Below, piece after piece: positions 7,638-15,859 of a DNA stretch of 26,904 nucleotides. The stretch lies in the NCBI GenBank assembly GCA_002725475.1, contig PBPH01000087.1:1-26904 (forward strand). The letters are read 5' to 3'. The first letter of the stretch is position 1, and each line of letters starts with the position of its first letter. The notes under the pieces were generated by a model. It did not search any database, was not told the origin of the DNA, and saw only the letters and a program-made list of their open reading frames with translations. Source of the DNA: Methanobacteriota archaeon (GTDB lineage: Archaea; Thermoplasmatota; Poseidoniia; Poseidoniales; Thalassarchaeaceae). A program made the translations under genes and the position numbers.

Positions 7638-8261
7638 CTAAATTAATTTAATTAAATTAGCTATAATAGTTGGAGCGAAACCAAGTACGCATTCCTCTTT
7701 TCCAGTAATTAATCGCCCGTACTCACCCATCTCGCCAGCCAAATCGTAAGCCCCCGCCTTTCCTAGCCAACTATTGGAATCTAGTAAGAATGAAAGGGAT
7801 TCGGGCGACAAATCATTGATTTCAACTGTAGCAAACTCGACATTCGAATCCACAACCCAAGTAGATTCTTTTCGATATAGCAGTGCAGTTCCCGACCAAA
7901 CATTGTGACGGCGCCCACTTAGTTGCAATAACATGGCCGCTGCCCCGTTTCTATCAACTGGTTGCCCCAATGAAATGTTGATGTCATCTGGGTCTTCAAC
8001 AAGGGTATCAGCAACCAAAATAATATCTGGAATTTGATTTTCAGATTCTAATTGAAGTGAGAACTCAGCGATTGCTGAATTGATTTTTGATTCTAGTATT
8101 TTTTCTACCTGGCTAGCTACATTCATGCCAGTTGGCGGAATATCCTCTGAACTGACTAGAGGTTTAGCAGAAAACTCCACATTTAGGCCATTAAGTGCCT
8201 CATTTAGCATCTCAAAACGACGTGCAGAAGCAGATGCTAGATGCACCTTTTTGACCGTCAT
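7638..8261 (-). CDS. maf: Maf-family nucleotide pyrophosphatase
   Basis: A 207-residue Maf/HAM1-fold house-cleaning enzyme that hydrolyses non-canonical or surplus nucleoside triphosphates to monophosphates. The signature LASASARR (8-15) matches the S-x-R-R motif, VADTLV (D85) matches the catalytic aspartate region, and GQPVDRNGAAAMLLQLSGRRHNV matches the conserved helix and loop (written here as GQPVDRNG ... LSGRRHNV). The final third has the expected AGAYDLAGEMG segment. Which base is preferred (dTTP/UTP or m7GTP class) is not clear from the sequence. ATG 8261 is chosen because it begins just before the first strand; the frame stays open 31 codons further but would overlap the divergent KaiC-like gene. 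The two are divergent with 65 bases between. Confidence 0.85.
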   Translation of the reverse strand: MTVKKVHLASASARRFEMLNEALNGLNVEFSAKPLVSSEDIPPTGMNVASQVEKILESKINSAIAEFSLQLESENQIPDIILVADTLVEDPDDINISLGQPVDRNGAAAMLLQLSGRRHNVWSGTALLYRKESTWVVDSNVEFATVEINDLSPESLSFLLDSNSWLGKAGAYDLAGEMGEYGRLITGKEECVLGFAPTIIANLIKLI

Positions 8262-8326
8262 CACCCACACGGGAGGGGGAGCGCGTTTATCATGCGGACC
8301 TATGTGGGAGTAACGGGGGAGAGATA

Positions 8327-9049
8327 GTGACGGGAGCAAAAGAACGTATTCCAACCTATATTACCGGATTAGATGAGAAGATGCAGGGGGGTATCCCGAA
8401 AGGACATATTGTCCTGCTTGCAGGAGTATCTGGTTCAATGAAATCAAGCCTTGGTTTCTCTATGCTATACAACGCCGTTCAAGAAGGAAAAACTTCTGGA
8501 ATCTATGTTACACTAGAACAGGGCAAGGATAGCTTGGGAAGCCATATGGCAGGAATGGGCATGGATGTCCAAGATCCACGAGTGCGCAGCAGGATTGCTA
8601 TTATCGACTTAGCAGATTTGAGGGTACAACTCGACTCAAAAGGAATGACTGACAGCGTTGATTGGATGGGGCAACTCATCAAGCAATTGGCAAACTACCG
8701 AGACAGTATTGGATTCGAAGTTGTTGTTTTCGATAGTTTAGGAGCGTTCTTTACTCTAACAAAAATGGAAAACCCCAGAGATGAGATTTTCCGATTCTTT
8801 GAAGCAATTCGCCGAATGGGCCTTACTGGAATCATCATCTGTGAAATGATGGGTGAAGCAAAGAGCCAATACGGAGAATTCGGAATTGAGGATTACCTTT
8901 CTGATGGCGTAATTCACCTAACTATGGAGCGCAGTGATGATTTTATTCAGCGAAAGGTTTCAGTTGTTAAGATGAGACATACCGATCACATTCTAGGATA
9001 TAGGCCATATAGATGGGATTCATCCATCTGTAAATTCAGAATTGATTGA
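8327..9049 (+). CDS. KaiC/RAD55-type RecA-fold ATPase
   Basis: A 240-residue single-domain RecA-superfamily ATPase of the KaiC/GvpD/RAD55 group, common in archaea and usually of unknown function. It opens with the typical PTYITGLDEKMQGGIPKG lead, then a Walker A GVSGSMKSS (33-41), a β2 motif YVTLEQ with E64, a Walker B VVVFD (132-136) followed by SLG, and the end-of-domain VVKMRHTDHILGYRPYRW stretch. Unusual points are M38 in place of the usual Gly/Thr before the P-loop lysine, and Q65 where KaiC proteins have a second Glu. The start is GTG 8327, with GGGGGAGAGA a few bases ahead. There is no helix-turn-helix or DNA-binding extension. Partners are not evident; it diverges from maf and is convergent with glmS. 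Confidence 0.85.
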   Translation: MTGAKERIPTYITGLDEKMQGGIPKGHIVLLAGVSGSMKSSLGFSMLYNAVQEGKTSGIYVTLEQGKDSLGSHMAGMGMDVQDPRVRSRIAIIDLADLRVQLDSKGMTDSVDWMGQLIKQLANYRDSIGFEVVVFDSLGAFFTLTKMENPRDEIFRFFEAIRRMGLTGIIICEMMGEAKSQYGEFGIEDYLSDGVIHLTMERSDDFIQRKVSVVKMRHTDHILGYRPYRWDSSICKFRID

Positions 9050-9080
9050 AATTAAGCACATACGCTTAGTGGAATAATTT

Positions 9081-10904
9081 TCATTCAACGGTCACTGACT
9101 TGGCTAGATTTCTTGGCTTGTCCACATCACAGCCAAGATCCACTGCCGTATGATATGCTAACAATTGTAATGGAATTACTGTTAGTAATGGTGAGAGCAT
9201 GTTGTGAGTTTTTGGAACTGCAATCGCAATATCTGCCTCGCCAGCAGCTTCTTCATCACCCTCTTCATGAATTAGAATTATTTTTGCACCTCTTGCCTTA
9301 CACTCTTGAACATTGGATAATGTCTTTTCTCTAAATTTGTCATTGGGGCAAATCACAACCACCGGGCTGTCCTTTTCAAGAAGGGCAATTGGACCGTGCT
9401 TCATCTCTCCTGCAGGGTATGCAAGACAGGGGATATAGGCCACCTCCATCAATTTCAATGCGCCTTCTCTTGCAACTGGAGCTGAAGGCCCTCGGCCAAG
9501 GAATAGAACATGATTGGCATTTTTTACTGCCTCCACTGCTTCACTAATTGAGCCTTGATTAGCCAAATAATTTTCAACCTGTTTTGGAATCTTATTTAGG
9601 GCTCTAACTGCAGATTTACCTGCATCAATTGAAAGGTTACGAGCGCGTCCTAATTGAATACTGAAAATTGCAAGTGACGCCACCATATTGCTGAACGCTT
9701 TAGTCGATGCTACCGCTTGTTCTGGGCCAGAATGGATGTAAATTCCACGGCCACACTGGCGTGCGATAGATGATCCTACCACGTTGACTATTCCCATCAC
9801 TTGACCACCTTTGAGTTGTATTTCTTTCACTGCTGCCAAGGTGTCTGCGGTCTCACCACTCTGACTTACAGCAAAATATAGAGCGTTTGGTGAAATAACT
9901 GGATTGTTGTACTTGAACTCGCTAGCAACATGGGATTGGGTTGGAACTCTAGCAAACTCTTCAATTGCTAATCGACCAACTTGACAAGCATGTAATGCGG
10001 TGCCACATCCGATTAAACGAATATGAGGGATATTGAGTAATTGTTTGGGTGAAAGTTCAATCCCCCCTAGTTTTCCATTTCCATTCTTCAACAGCGTTCG
10101 TCCAGAAATACATTGCCTCAATGATTCGGGTTGCTCGTGAATTTCTTTTAGCATAAAGTGAGGGAAATCACCTAACTCGGCCTCCCCCCAACTCTCGTCA
10201 ATAGTAATGATTGTTGGATCAGATAACCCACTTCCAATTCTACTAGTCTTCACCTCTCCAGCCGTTAAGACTGCTAAATCACCATCTTCCAAATGAACTG
10301 CATCCCTTGTGTGAGTTGTCAAAACATGTGAATCGCTAGCAACAAATGCTTCTCCGTCACCCAAACCAACCCAAAGAGGAGAACCATTGCGAGCACAAAC
10401 GATGACATCTTCGTTAGCAAATAATACGCAAAGTCCCCAAGTACCACGGACCTGTTTGAGGGCACGCTTAACAGAATTTAATGGTGAGAGGCCATCTTCT
10501 CTTGCACGATGAATTAAATGAGCGAGTACTTCAGAATCTGTTTCTGAACGTAAAATCACTCCTTCAGCGACTAGCCAGTTTCTTAGGGCACGATGGTTCT
10601 CAATGATACCATTGTGAATTATCGCTACGCTACCATCTTCTGATAGATGTGGGTGTGCATTCTCATCTGTCACCGCACCATGAGTAGCCCAGCGAGTGTG
10701 TGCGATACCACATTTTCCAACCATTTCGGATGGAACAACCTTTTCCAAATCAGAAACCCTACCGGTGCATTTGCTAATGCTAATCTCTGAATTCAAGACC
10801 GCAATACCTGCAGAATCATAGCCACGGTACTCCAATTTCCTAAGGCCATTTAGGAGCAAACTAGGTGCGTTTTTGTCCCCAATATAACCAAAAATACCAC
10901 ACAT
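9081..10904 (-). CDS. glmS: Glutamine-fructose-6-phosphate aminotransferase (isomerizing)
   Basis: Makes glucosamine-6-phosphate from fructose-6-phosphate and glutamine, the entry to UDP-GlcNAc and amino-sugar glycans. The 607 residues match the usual ~600. The N-terminal class-II amidotransferase domain begins MCGIFGYIG, so C2 becomes the N-terminal nucleophile after Met removal; HTRWATHG and NGIIENH follow. Two SIS domains occupy about 280-600, with CGTALHA, SQSGETADT and RGPSAPVAREGALK. The C-terminal DKPRNLAKSVTVE tail is the conserved C-tail. The start is ATG 10904; the TTG just before it would bury the catalytic Cys. GAGGT (10911-10915) sits 6 bases ahead and overlaps the upstream protease stop, suggesting translational coupling in one operon. 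Confidence 0.96.
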   Translation of the reverse strand: MCGIFGYIGDKNAPSLLLNGLRKLEYRGYDSAGIAVLNSEISISKCTGRVSDLEKVVPSEMVGKCGIAHTRWATHGAVTDENAHPHLSEDGSVAIIHNGIIENHRALRNWLVAEGVILRSETDSEVLAHLIHRAREDGLSPLNSVKRALKQVRGTWGLCVLFANEDVIVCARNGSPLWVGLGDGEAFVASDSHVLTTHTRDAVHLEDGDLAVLTAGEVKTSRIGSGLSDPTIITIDESWGEAELGDFPHFMLKEIHEQPESLRQCISGRTLLKNGNGKLGGIELSPKQLLNIPHIRLIGCGTALHACQVGRLAIEEFARVPTQSHVASEFKYNNPVISPNALYFAVSQSGETADTLAAVKEIQLKGGQVMGIVNVVGSSIARQCGRGIYIHSGPEQAVASTKAFSNMVASLAIFSIQLGRARNLSIDAGKSAVRALNKIPKQVENYLANQGSISEAVEAVKNANHVLFLGRGPSAPVAREGALKLMEVAYIPCLAYPAGEMKHGPIALLEKDSPVVVICPNDKFREKTLSNVQECKARGAKIILIHEEGDEEAAGEADIAIAVPKTHNMLSPLLTVIPLQLLAYHTAVDLGCDVDKPRNLAKSVTVE

Positions 10905-10910
10905 CAAAAT

Positions 10911-10915
10911 ACCTC
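10911..10915 (-). promoter_or_regulatory. glmS Shine-Dalgarno motif overlapping the protease stop codon
   Basis: On the minus strand the protease stop TGA (10916-10914) shares its GA with the GAGGT motif. The motif lies 6 bases before the glmS ATG at 10904, so ribosomes finishing the protease are positioned to start glmS. Confidence 0.6.
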
Positions 10916-13900
10916 ATAAATCTATTCTATCATTACAAACTGGACACTTTACATATTTCAAATCTAAACTCTTTACTCTGAAAATTGCACCACACTCACA
11001 GGTTACGTCTCTACCCGGCGGCGGGGGGAGTGTTCCTAATTCCATCGGTGATGGTGGAGGGGGTAAATCGTCTGACAAATCCTCTGCTGAAGGAGGTGGA
11101 GGCAAGTTTTCTTGTTTTGACACTACTGCCTTCTGTCGAGCCTTTCTTCGGCGTCTTCGCTTACTGCTGTAATCATCTTCCTCTTCAGAGGATATTTCCT
11201 CTGTTTCAGATGGTTCCTCATCGACTGAATCTAGTTCTTCTTCTGAACTCACAATTTCTACATCATCTTCATCAATCACCGATATTCGTTCTTCATCAAC
11301 ATCGATTACTTCGTCTTCATGCTCTACCTCTACAGTAAGGCGAGGACCTTTTCTGCGTCGATGTGTAGCGATTCCTGCAGATGCTAGGAACATCAACAAA
11401 CAGCCCACTGCACAGGCTACTGCAACAATCCTCCAGGCAAGATCAAAGGTTTGTTCATCTAGCCCAGACCATAATCTTAGATTGTCAATAATACTGTTAC
11501 TAGATGTGTCAATCTCACCATCATCGATTAGCATTCTAGCCCTCCAATCTCCTGTTGGTGAGTGATAGAAGATGTGAGTCTCACCAGTCCTAAGGCTTCT
11601 CCCAGCAACCGTTAGTTCCCCCTCATAAATTGGGGTCCCCAGTATAGTTTCATCTGAAGTTGCTAGTGAATAGACAATCTGTCTCCCAGATGGGCCAACA
11701 GAATCGTGGAAAATTTGCACGCCTCTATCCGTGTTAATGAATTTCAAACTCATCATACCTGGTGCAGAGATATTTTCAACCAATTTATTACGCATACTAG
11801 TGTTACCTCTCGTGACAACTAGTTCAGACTCATGCCCTTGACCTTGACGCCAAGCCATCAAAACAATATCATTATCTTCTGAATCAGATAATATTGCTAA
11901 TTCGGTTAAAGAGGTTTCATCTCCAACAATTACTCTGAATGACCAATTTTCATTACCAGTTCTACCATGGGCATAGAATGTACCAACTCTCTCGATTCCC
12001 GTTTCATCATCTCTTGTGGCCTGATAAATTAGGTGAATCAAATCTGAACCCCTAGCCACTTGTACTGAACCCGCTTGAGCAATTGGTGGATTCAGATTCA
12101 CAATAATCTCATTTGTAAGATTCCAAGATTCTGAATCAAGTGGTGATTCCGCTGCTAGAAGGAATATGGAAGTAATGTCATCATATGTACCACTAGTAAA
12201 TAGGTCTCTATGATAACCAGCAATTAATGCCTCACCGTCACTCACATCCAAATCAATACCCCAGTAAGTTCCTTCTGCCAACATTAGTGGAGACATCAAA
12301 TCAATTGGCTCGGTCCTAGTACATGAAAGATCAACAGCTGCGAATGAAAGTGTAGAAAGTGTGACTCCATACTGATCAGTGTATCTTCGTGTCCAAGTAG
12401 CGTATGCGTTGTTAGATTCACCTACGGCAAGAGAGAATTCTCCGGCCCAATCATCTTCTAACTCGAGACAAGTAATGATGTCGTACTGTGAGTTAATTCG
12501 ATGGATCCAGAGAGATGAACCTTCACCAGTGAAAAGCAAGTTCTCACCAGATACCCCAAAGAAACCTAGTACATCATGACCATCTGGTAAATCCAAACTC
12601 CTAGCCCCTTGTAATTGAGCTTCATCTACAAGAAGGGTAAATTCCAATTGATTGTTATCTAAATCTAAATCCACTCCACTATCAAGTGAGACTGAAGCTC
12701 GTAACTTGGTAACCCCTACATCCAAAACACCCTCTCGAATTGTGTAAGGGATATCTAGATATCCTGCTCCAGGAACAACATTCAGGCTCCTATCATTCTC
12801 CAGAGATTCCCATCCCAAATCATTCAAAATCTCAAGTGAGAAAGTAGCCCCTGAAGATGAGTCTGCGCCAAGATTTTCAACCCTCATGTTCAAAGTAATA
12901 TCACCATTTGGATTTGCAATCGGGGGGTTAGTCCTTGCAGCACCCTCACGTAAAGCAAGATCAACTCCCGGTGGGCGGTTATTGATGGTAAATGAACGCA
13001 GGATATCGTTGTTATCTTCCCTAGATTCTGGTTCAGCATTGCTCAAATCAATCTTAATCTCCAATTCATGTGTGGAGGCAACAGTTGGGTGGTATCCTAA
13101 AGTTACTTCAAGTGATTTAGTAGAGTCTAGTTTGCTGATTGAGGATGAGGCAACTTGAGAACCATCCTCTAACAAAGTGACATCGAAATTCCTAGCATGT
13201 GCGTCCCCACTATTACGTATTGTAACCTTCACATCCAAAAATGAATTAACATATGCATCCTCGACTTCTATCCCATTTTCTAATATCAACAAATTGCCTA
13301 TTGGTTCTAAATCTGATGCAGATGGAACGTTGTCGACATTGACATATCTCTCAATAGGCGTTGTCATTGAACCATTATCCCCTATTAGGCGAGTGTACAA
13401 TACCCATCCACCGTCTTGAACCTCAGTAGAGTCCCAAGTTACTGACCAAGTTCTTGCATCACAACTGTCACGATCGTGGACAAAACATACATATGGATAT
13501 GCTAGATTATCATTGGCTGACTGCCATTCTCCATCTTGGCCAATCTTGTATTCTATTCTATTGCCATATACTGCTTTGTACTCACCAGTAAGTTCTACAT
13601 CACCACTAACAGAACCGTGTCCACTAGGTTCAACAAGAGTCAGAGTAGTTTCCCCAATGTAATATATCACCCATGCTGGTTCTGACCATCTCCCAATATT
13701 ATCCTGGGCGCGTATCTCTACATACAGTTGTGCACCATCGTGCCACAACTCTGGAGACAAATCAAATGTCCAGTTTGTTGTTCCAGAAGCATTTTGCCAT
13801 GAAAATGCTGTGTGCTCTTTCCAATTACCACTCCCAGCCCAATAACCATAAGTTGCAGAGACTTTTACTGAATCGATAGTGTTGTTTGAATCGAACACTT

Positions 13901-15755
13901 CAGAAGCAGGGATTGAGGCATTCCCTCGAATTCGATAGGTTTCCCCTACATCCATCCAAGTATTATTTTCAGGTAAATGTAAACTAACCCAATGGCCCGC
14001 GTCACTTGGGGTTCCTCCTCCACTCTGTTCGATTAACTGCATAACGTCAACTCTACCAAAGCCTTCACTTGCATTCCATGATTGGCCATCGATGGATTCA
14101 ACCTCCTCAACAATAAATTCACTATAATTCTGTAGTGCAGACTTAACGTCTCCAGGTTCAAAGGAAGGATTGGCTTGCAATATCAAAGCACAAATTCCAG
14201 AAACAACAGGGGTTGACATACTTGTGCCTGACATCTGAGTATAACCATCATTAGCAAGTGCAACTGAACCACCGAGGGGACCACTAGCAGCATGTGATGA
14301 TGAATATATATCAGTCCCAGGGGCAATAACATCTGGTTTCAATTCATCCCAATCATCATCATCACCATCATCTTGACGTGGCCCCCAATTAGAATAAGAG
14401 GCAACTTCATCGTCAGAACGTATTACACTGTCCATATCATCAGATGCTGCTACTGCAATACATTTGTCAGCTGATGCTGGAGAGGCCACATAATTTGCTT
14501 CATCGTTACCCATTGCACAAACTGGAATTAGTCCCGCATCCCAGGCATCATTGACTAACCGGGCATCTGCACCCGACCCGTTATCACCAGTATCTTGGCC
14601 ACCTAATGGGGACCTAGCACGACCAAATGACATCGATATGATATCAATTCCATTACTAGACGCATTATTATCCCAATCGGTGTTCTTGTTATTTATCGTC
14701 CAATTGATTCCTGCAATTGTGTATTGAGTATTCGAACGTCCAACATCTGTGAAAACCTTGACATCGACAAGATATGCACCCGGAGCAACACCCACATGGG
14801 TTCGACTTGCATCGCCGGTTCCAACTGCAATCCCGGCAACATGAGTGCCGTGACCTGCAGTATCATCGGGGTCTATCGAACCATCAGTTTCCTGACTATT
14901 CAATGAATCTGTGGCATCAAAACCTGCTAGCCATTTTTTATCATCATAGGAATTAGCGTCAGCATCTGGATCATCATTGACATCATCAAAATCGTTTAGT
15001 GACCGATGTTCGTTATCAACTCCTGAATCAAGAATTGCAATTACCACCCCATCTCCTCGAAGACCCATCATATCAGCAGTGCTAGTGTAGGTTTCACTGG
15101 CTCTAGCTTTGACTGCCCGAGATGCAACAGCCATTGAAGGAACCATCACATTCTGTTGTTCAATTACCACAACCCCTTCCAGATGATACAAATCCATTAG
15201 AGCGCTCTGTGGCACCTTGTCGACTATTATCGAATCAATTTCACCGACTGTGAAAAAGGCCGCTCCACCTTCTTTATCGACCCAGCCGTGCTCAAGCAGG
15301 ATTTCTCTAACTTGAGCCATTTCCCTCTCTTCTGGATGCCAAGCGAAATCGATAATTATGGCCACAGTTAATCGTCCATCATCACCAATAATTGCAGTGG
15401 GAGATTGTGAAGGATAAATATCGGCAAGGACGTATTGCAATCGATCATCCATTCCATTCCAATCATCATCTGGACCATACCCAAACCACCATTGCGGCTC
15501 TTCATGTGTCCAACTGTCGGCAGGAATATCTGGCAGACGAACTGGTGTAGGGCAAATTACACCTTCCGAACAATACAATGGCGGAAGGCCATCAATTAGA
15601 ATTGGAGGTTGCAAATTATCCGAGGATGCGGATTTGGTGTCTGAATTTATTGATGACAACTTGTCTTGGTGTAGAGATGTGAAGGTGAGTGTTATGCTTG
15701 GGACAAGCATTAGCAAGACTAGAAGAAGTCCTATTCTAACACTTCGACTTGACAT
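10914..15755 (-). CDS. Giant secreted, membrane-anchored subtilisin-like (S8) protease with CARDB domains and cytosolic Zn ribbon
   Basis: A 1613-residue multidomain protein. Residues 1-28 form a signal peptide with an RIGLLLVLLMLVP core. Residues about 125-205 look like an I9-type propeptide. The S8 domain (about 230-580) has the triad D243 in AILDSGVD, H302 in GHGTHVAG and S512 in GTSMSTP, with oxyanion N417. β-rich regions follow, including two CARDB-like repeats (about 819-925 and 930-1040), then a β-propeller-like region to about 1430. A single helix (about 1440-1462) ends in HRRRKGPR, so the tail (1464-1613) should be cytosolic: acidic Ser/Glu-rich, then basic KRRRRRKARQK, then three PPPP runs and a C1586-x-C1588 ... 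C1604-x2-C1607 zinc ribbon. It probably digests proteins outside the cell while tethered. Start ATG 15755 has GGGAGAT upstream. It follows the rhomboid gene and is coupled to glmS. Confidence 0.92.
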   Translation of the reverse strand: MSSRSVRIGLLLVLLMLVPSITLTFTSLHQDKLSSINSDTKSASSDNLQPPILIDGLPPLYCSEGVICPTPVRLPDIPADSWTHEEPQWWFGYGPDDDWNGMDDRLQYVLADIYPSQSPTAIIGDDGRLTVAIIIDFAWHPEEREMAQVREILLEHGWVDKEGGAAFFTVGEIDSIIVDKVPQSALMDLYHLEGVVVIEQQNVMVPSMAVASRAVKARASETYTSTADMMGLRGDGVVIAILDSGVDNEHRSLNDFDDVNDDPDADANSYDDKKWLAGFDATDSLNSQETDGSIDPDDTAGHGTHVAGIAVGTGDASRTHVGVAPGAYLVDVKVFTDVGRSNTQYTIAGINWTINNKNTDWDNNASSNGIDIISMSFGRARSPLGGQDTGDNGSGADARLVNDAWDAGLIPVCAMGNDEANYVASPASADKCIAVAASDDMDSVIRSDDEVASYSNWGPRQDDGDDDDWDELKPDVIAPGTDIYSSSHAASGPLGGSVALANDGYTQMSGTSMSTPVVSGICALILQANPSFEPGDVKSALQNYSEFIVEEVESIDGQSWNASEGFGRVDVMQLIEQSGGGTPSDAGHWVSLHLPENNTWMDVGETYRIRGNASIPASEVFDSNNTIDSVKVSATYGYWAGSGNWKEHTAFSWQNASGTTNWTFDLSPELWHDGAQLYVEIRAQDNIGRWSEPAWVIYYIGETTLTLVEPSGHGSVSGDVELTGEYKAVYGNRIEYKIGQDGEWQSANDNLAYPYVCFVHDRDSCDARTWSVTWDSTEVQDGGWVLYTRLIGDNGSMTTPIERYVNVDNVPSASDLEPIGNLLILENGIEVEDAYVNSFLDVKVTIRNSGDAHARNFDVTLLEDGSQVASSSISKLDSTKSLEVTLGYHPTVASTHELEIKIDLSNAEPESREDNNDILRSFTINNRPPGVDLALREGAARTNPPIANPNGDITLNMRVENLGADSSSGATFSLEILNDLGWESLENDRSLNVVPGAGYLDIPYTIREGVLDVGVTKLRASVSLDSGVDLDLDNNQLEFTLLVDEAQLQGARSLDLPDGHDVLGFFGVSGENLLFTGEGSSLWIHRINSQYDIITCLELEDDWAGEFSLAVGESNNAYATWTRRYTDQYGVTLSTLSFAAVDLSCTRTEPIDLMSPLMLAEGTYWGIDLDVSDGEALIAGYHRDLFTSGTYDDITSIFLLAAESPLDSESWNLTNEIIVNLNPPIAQAGSVQVARGSDLIHLIYQATRDDETGIERVGTFYAHGRTGNENWSFRVIVGDETSLTELAILSDSEDNDIVLMAWRQGQGHESELVVTRGNTSMRNKLVENISAPGMMSLKFINTDRGVQIFHDSVGPSGRQIVYSLATSDETILGTPIYEGELTVAGRSLRTGETHIFYHSPTGDWRARMLIDDGEIDTSSNSIIDNLRLWSGLDEQTFDLAWRIVAVACAVGCLLMFLASAGIATHRRRKGPRLTVEVEHEDEVIDVDEERISVIDEDDVEIVSSEEELDSVDEEPSETEEISSEEEDDYSSKRRRRRKARQKAVVSKQENLPPPPSAEDLSDDLPPPPSPMELGTLPPPPGRDVTCECGAIFRVKSLDLKYVKCPVCNDRIDL

Positions 15756-15770
15756 GATTCAATCTCCCAA

Positions 15771-15787
15771 CGGAGTCTATGACTCCG
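15771..15787. repeat. Inverted repeat next to the protease ribosome binding site
   Basis: Perfect 7-base arms CGGAGTC (15771-15777) and GACTCCG (15781-15787) flank TAT. On the minus-strand transcript the hairpin ends 2 bases before the protease GGGAGAT motif (15762-15768). Its CUCC arm could also pair with that motif. A related repeat lies at 15833-15849. Confidence 0.55.
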
Positions 15788-15832
15788 AAGTGGGCTATAA
15801 GCACGATTGCGAATAGTTTGCCGAGGGATTAC

Positions 15833-15849
15833 TTACTCCATAGGAGTAA
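15833..15849. repeat. Inverted repeat behind the rhomboid gene, related to the one at 15771
   Basis: Perfect 7-base arms TTACTCC (15833-15839) and GGAGTAA (15843-15849) flank ATA, 10 bases past the rhomboid stop at 15860. The ACTCC/GGAGT cores match those of the neighbouring repeat at 15771-15787, so cross-pairing between the two is possible. It may act as a terminator hairpin or as part of a switch in the rhomboid-protease spacer. Confidence 0.5.
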
Positions 15850-15859
15850 AAACGTCATT

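Noticed and set aside
15741..15755. Shared 11-base stretch ACACTTCGACT at the starts of the subtilase and M23 genes (also near 22029)
   Set aside because: It encodes the same short Arg-Ser-x-Val type peptide by chance and is too short and coding to call a regulatory repeat.
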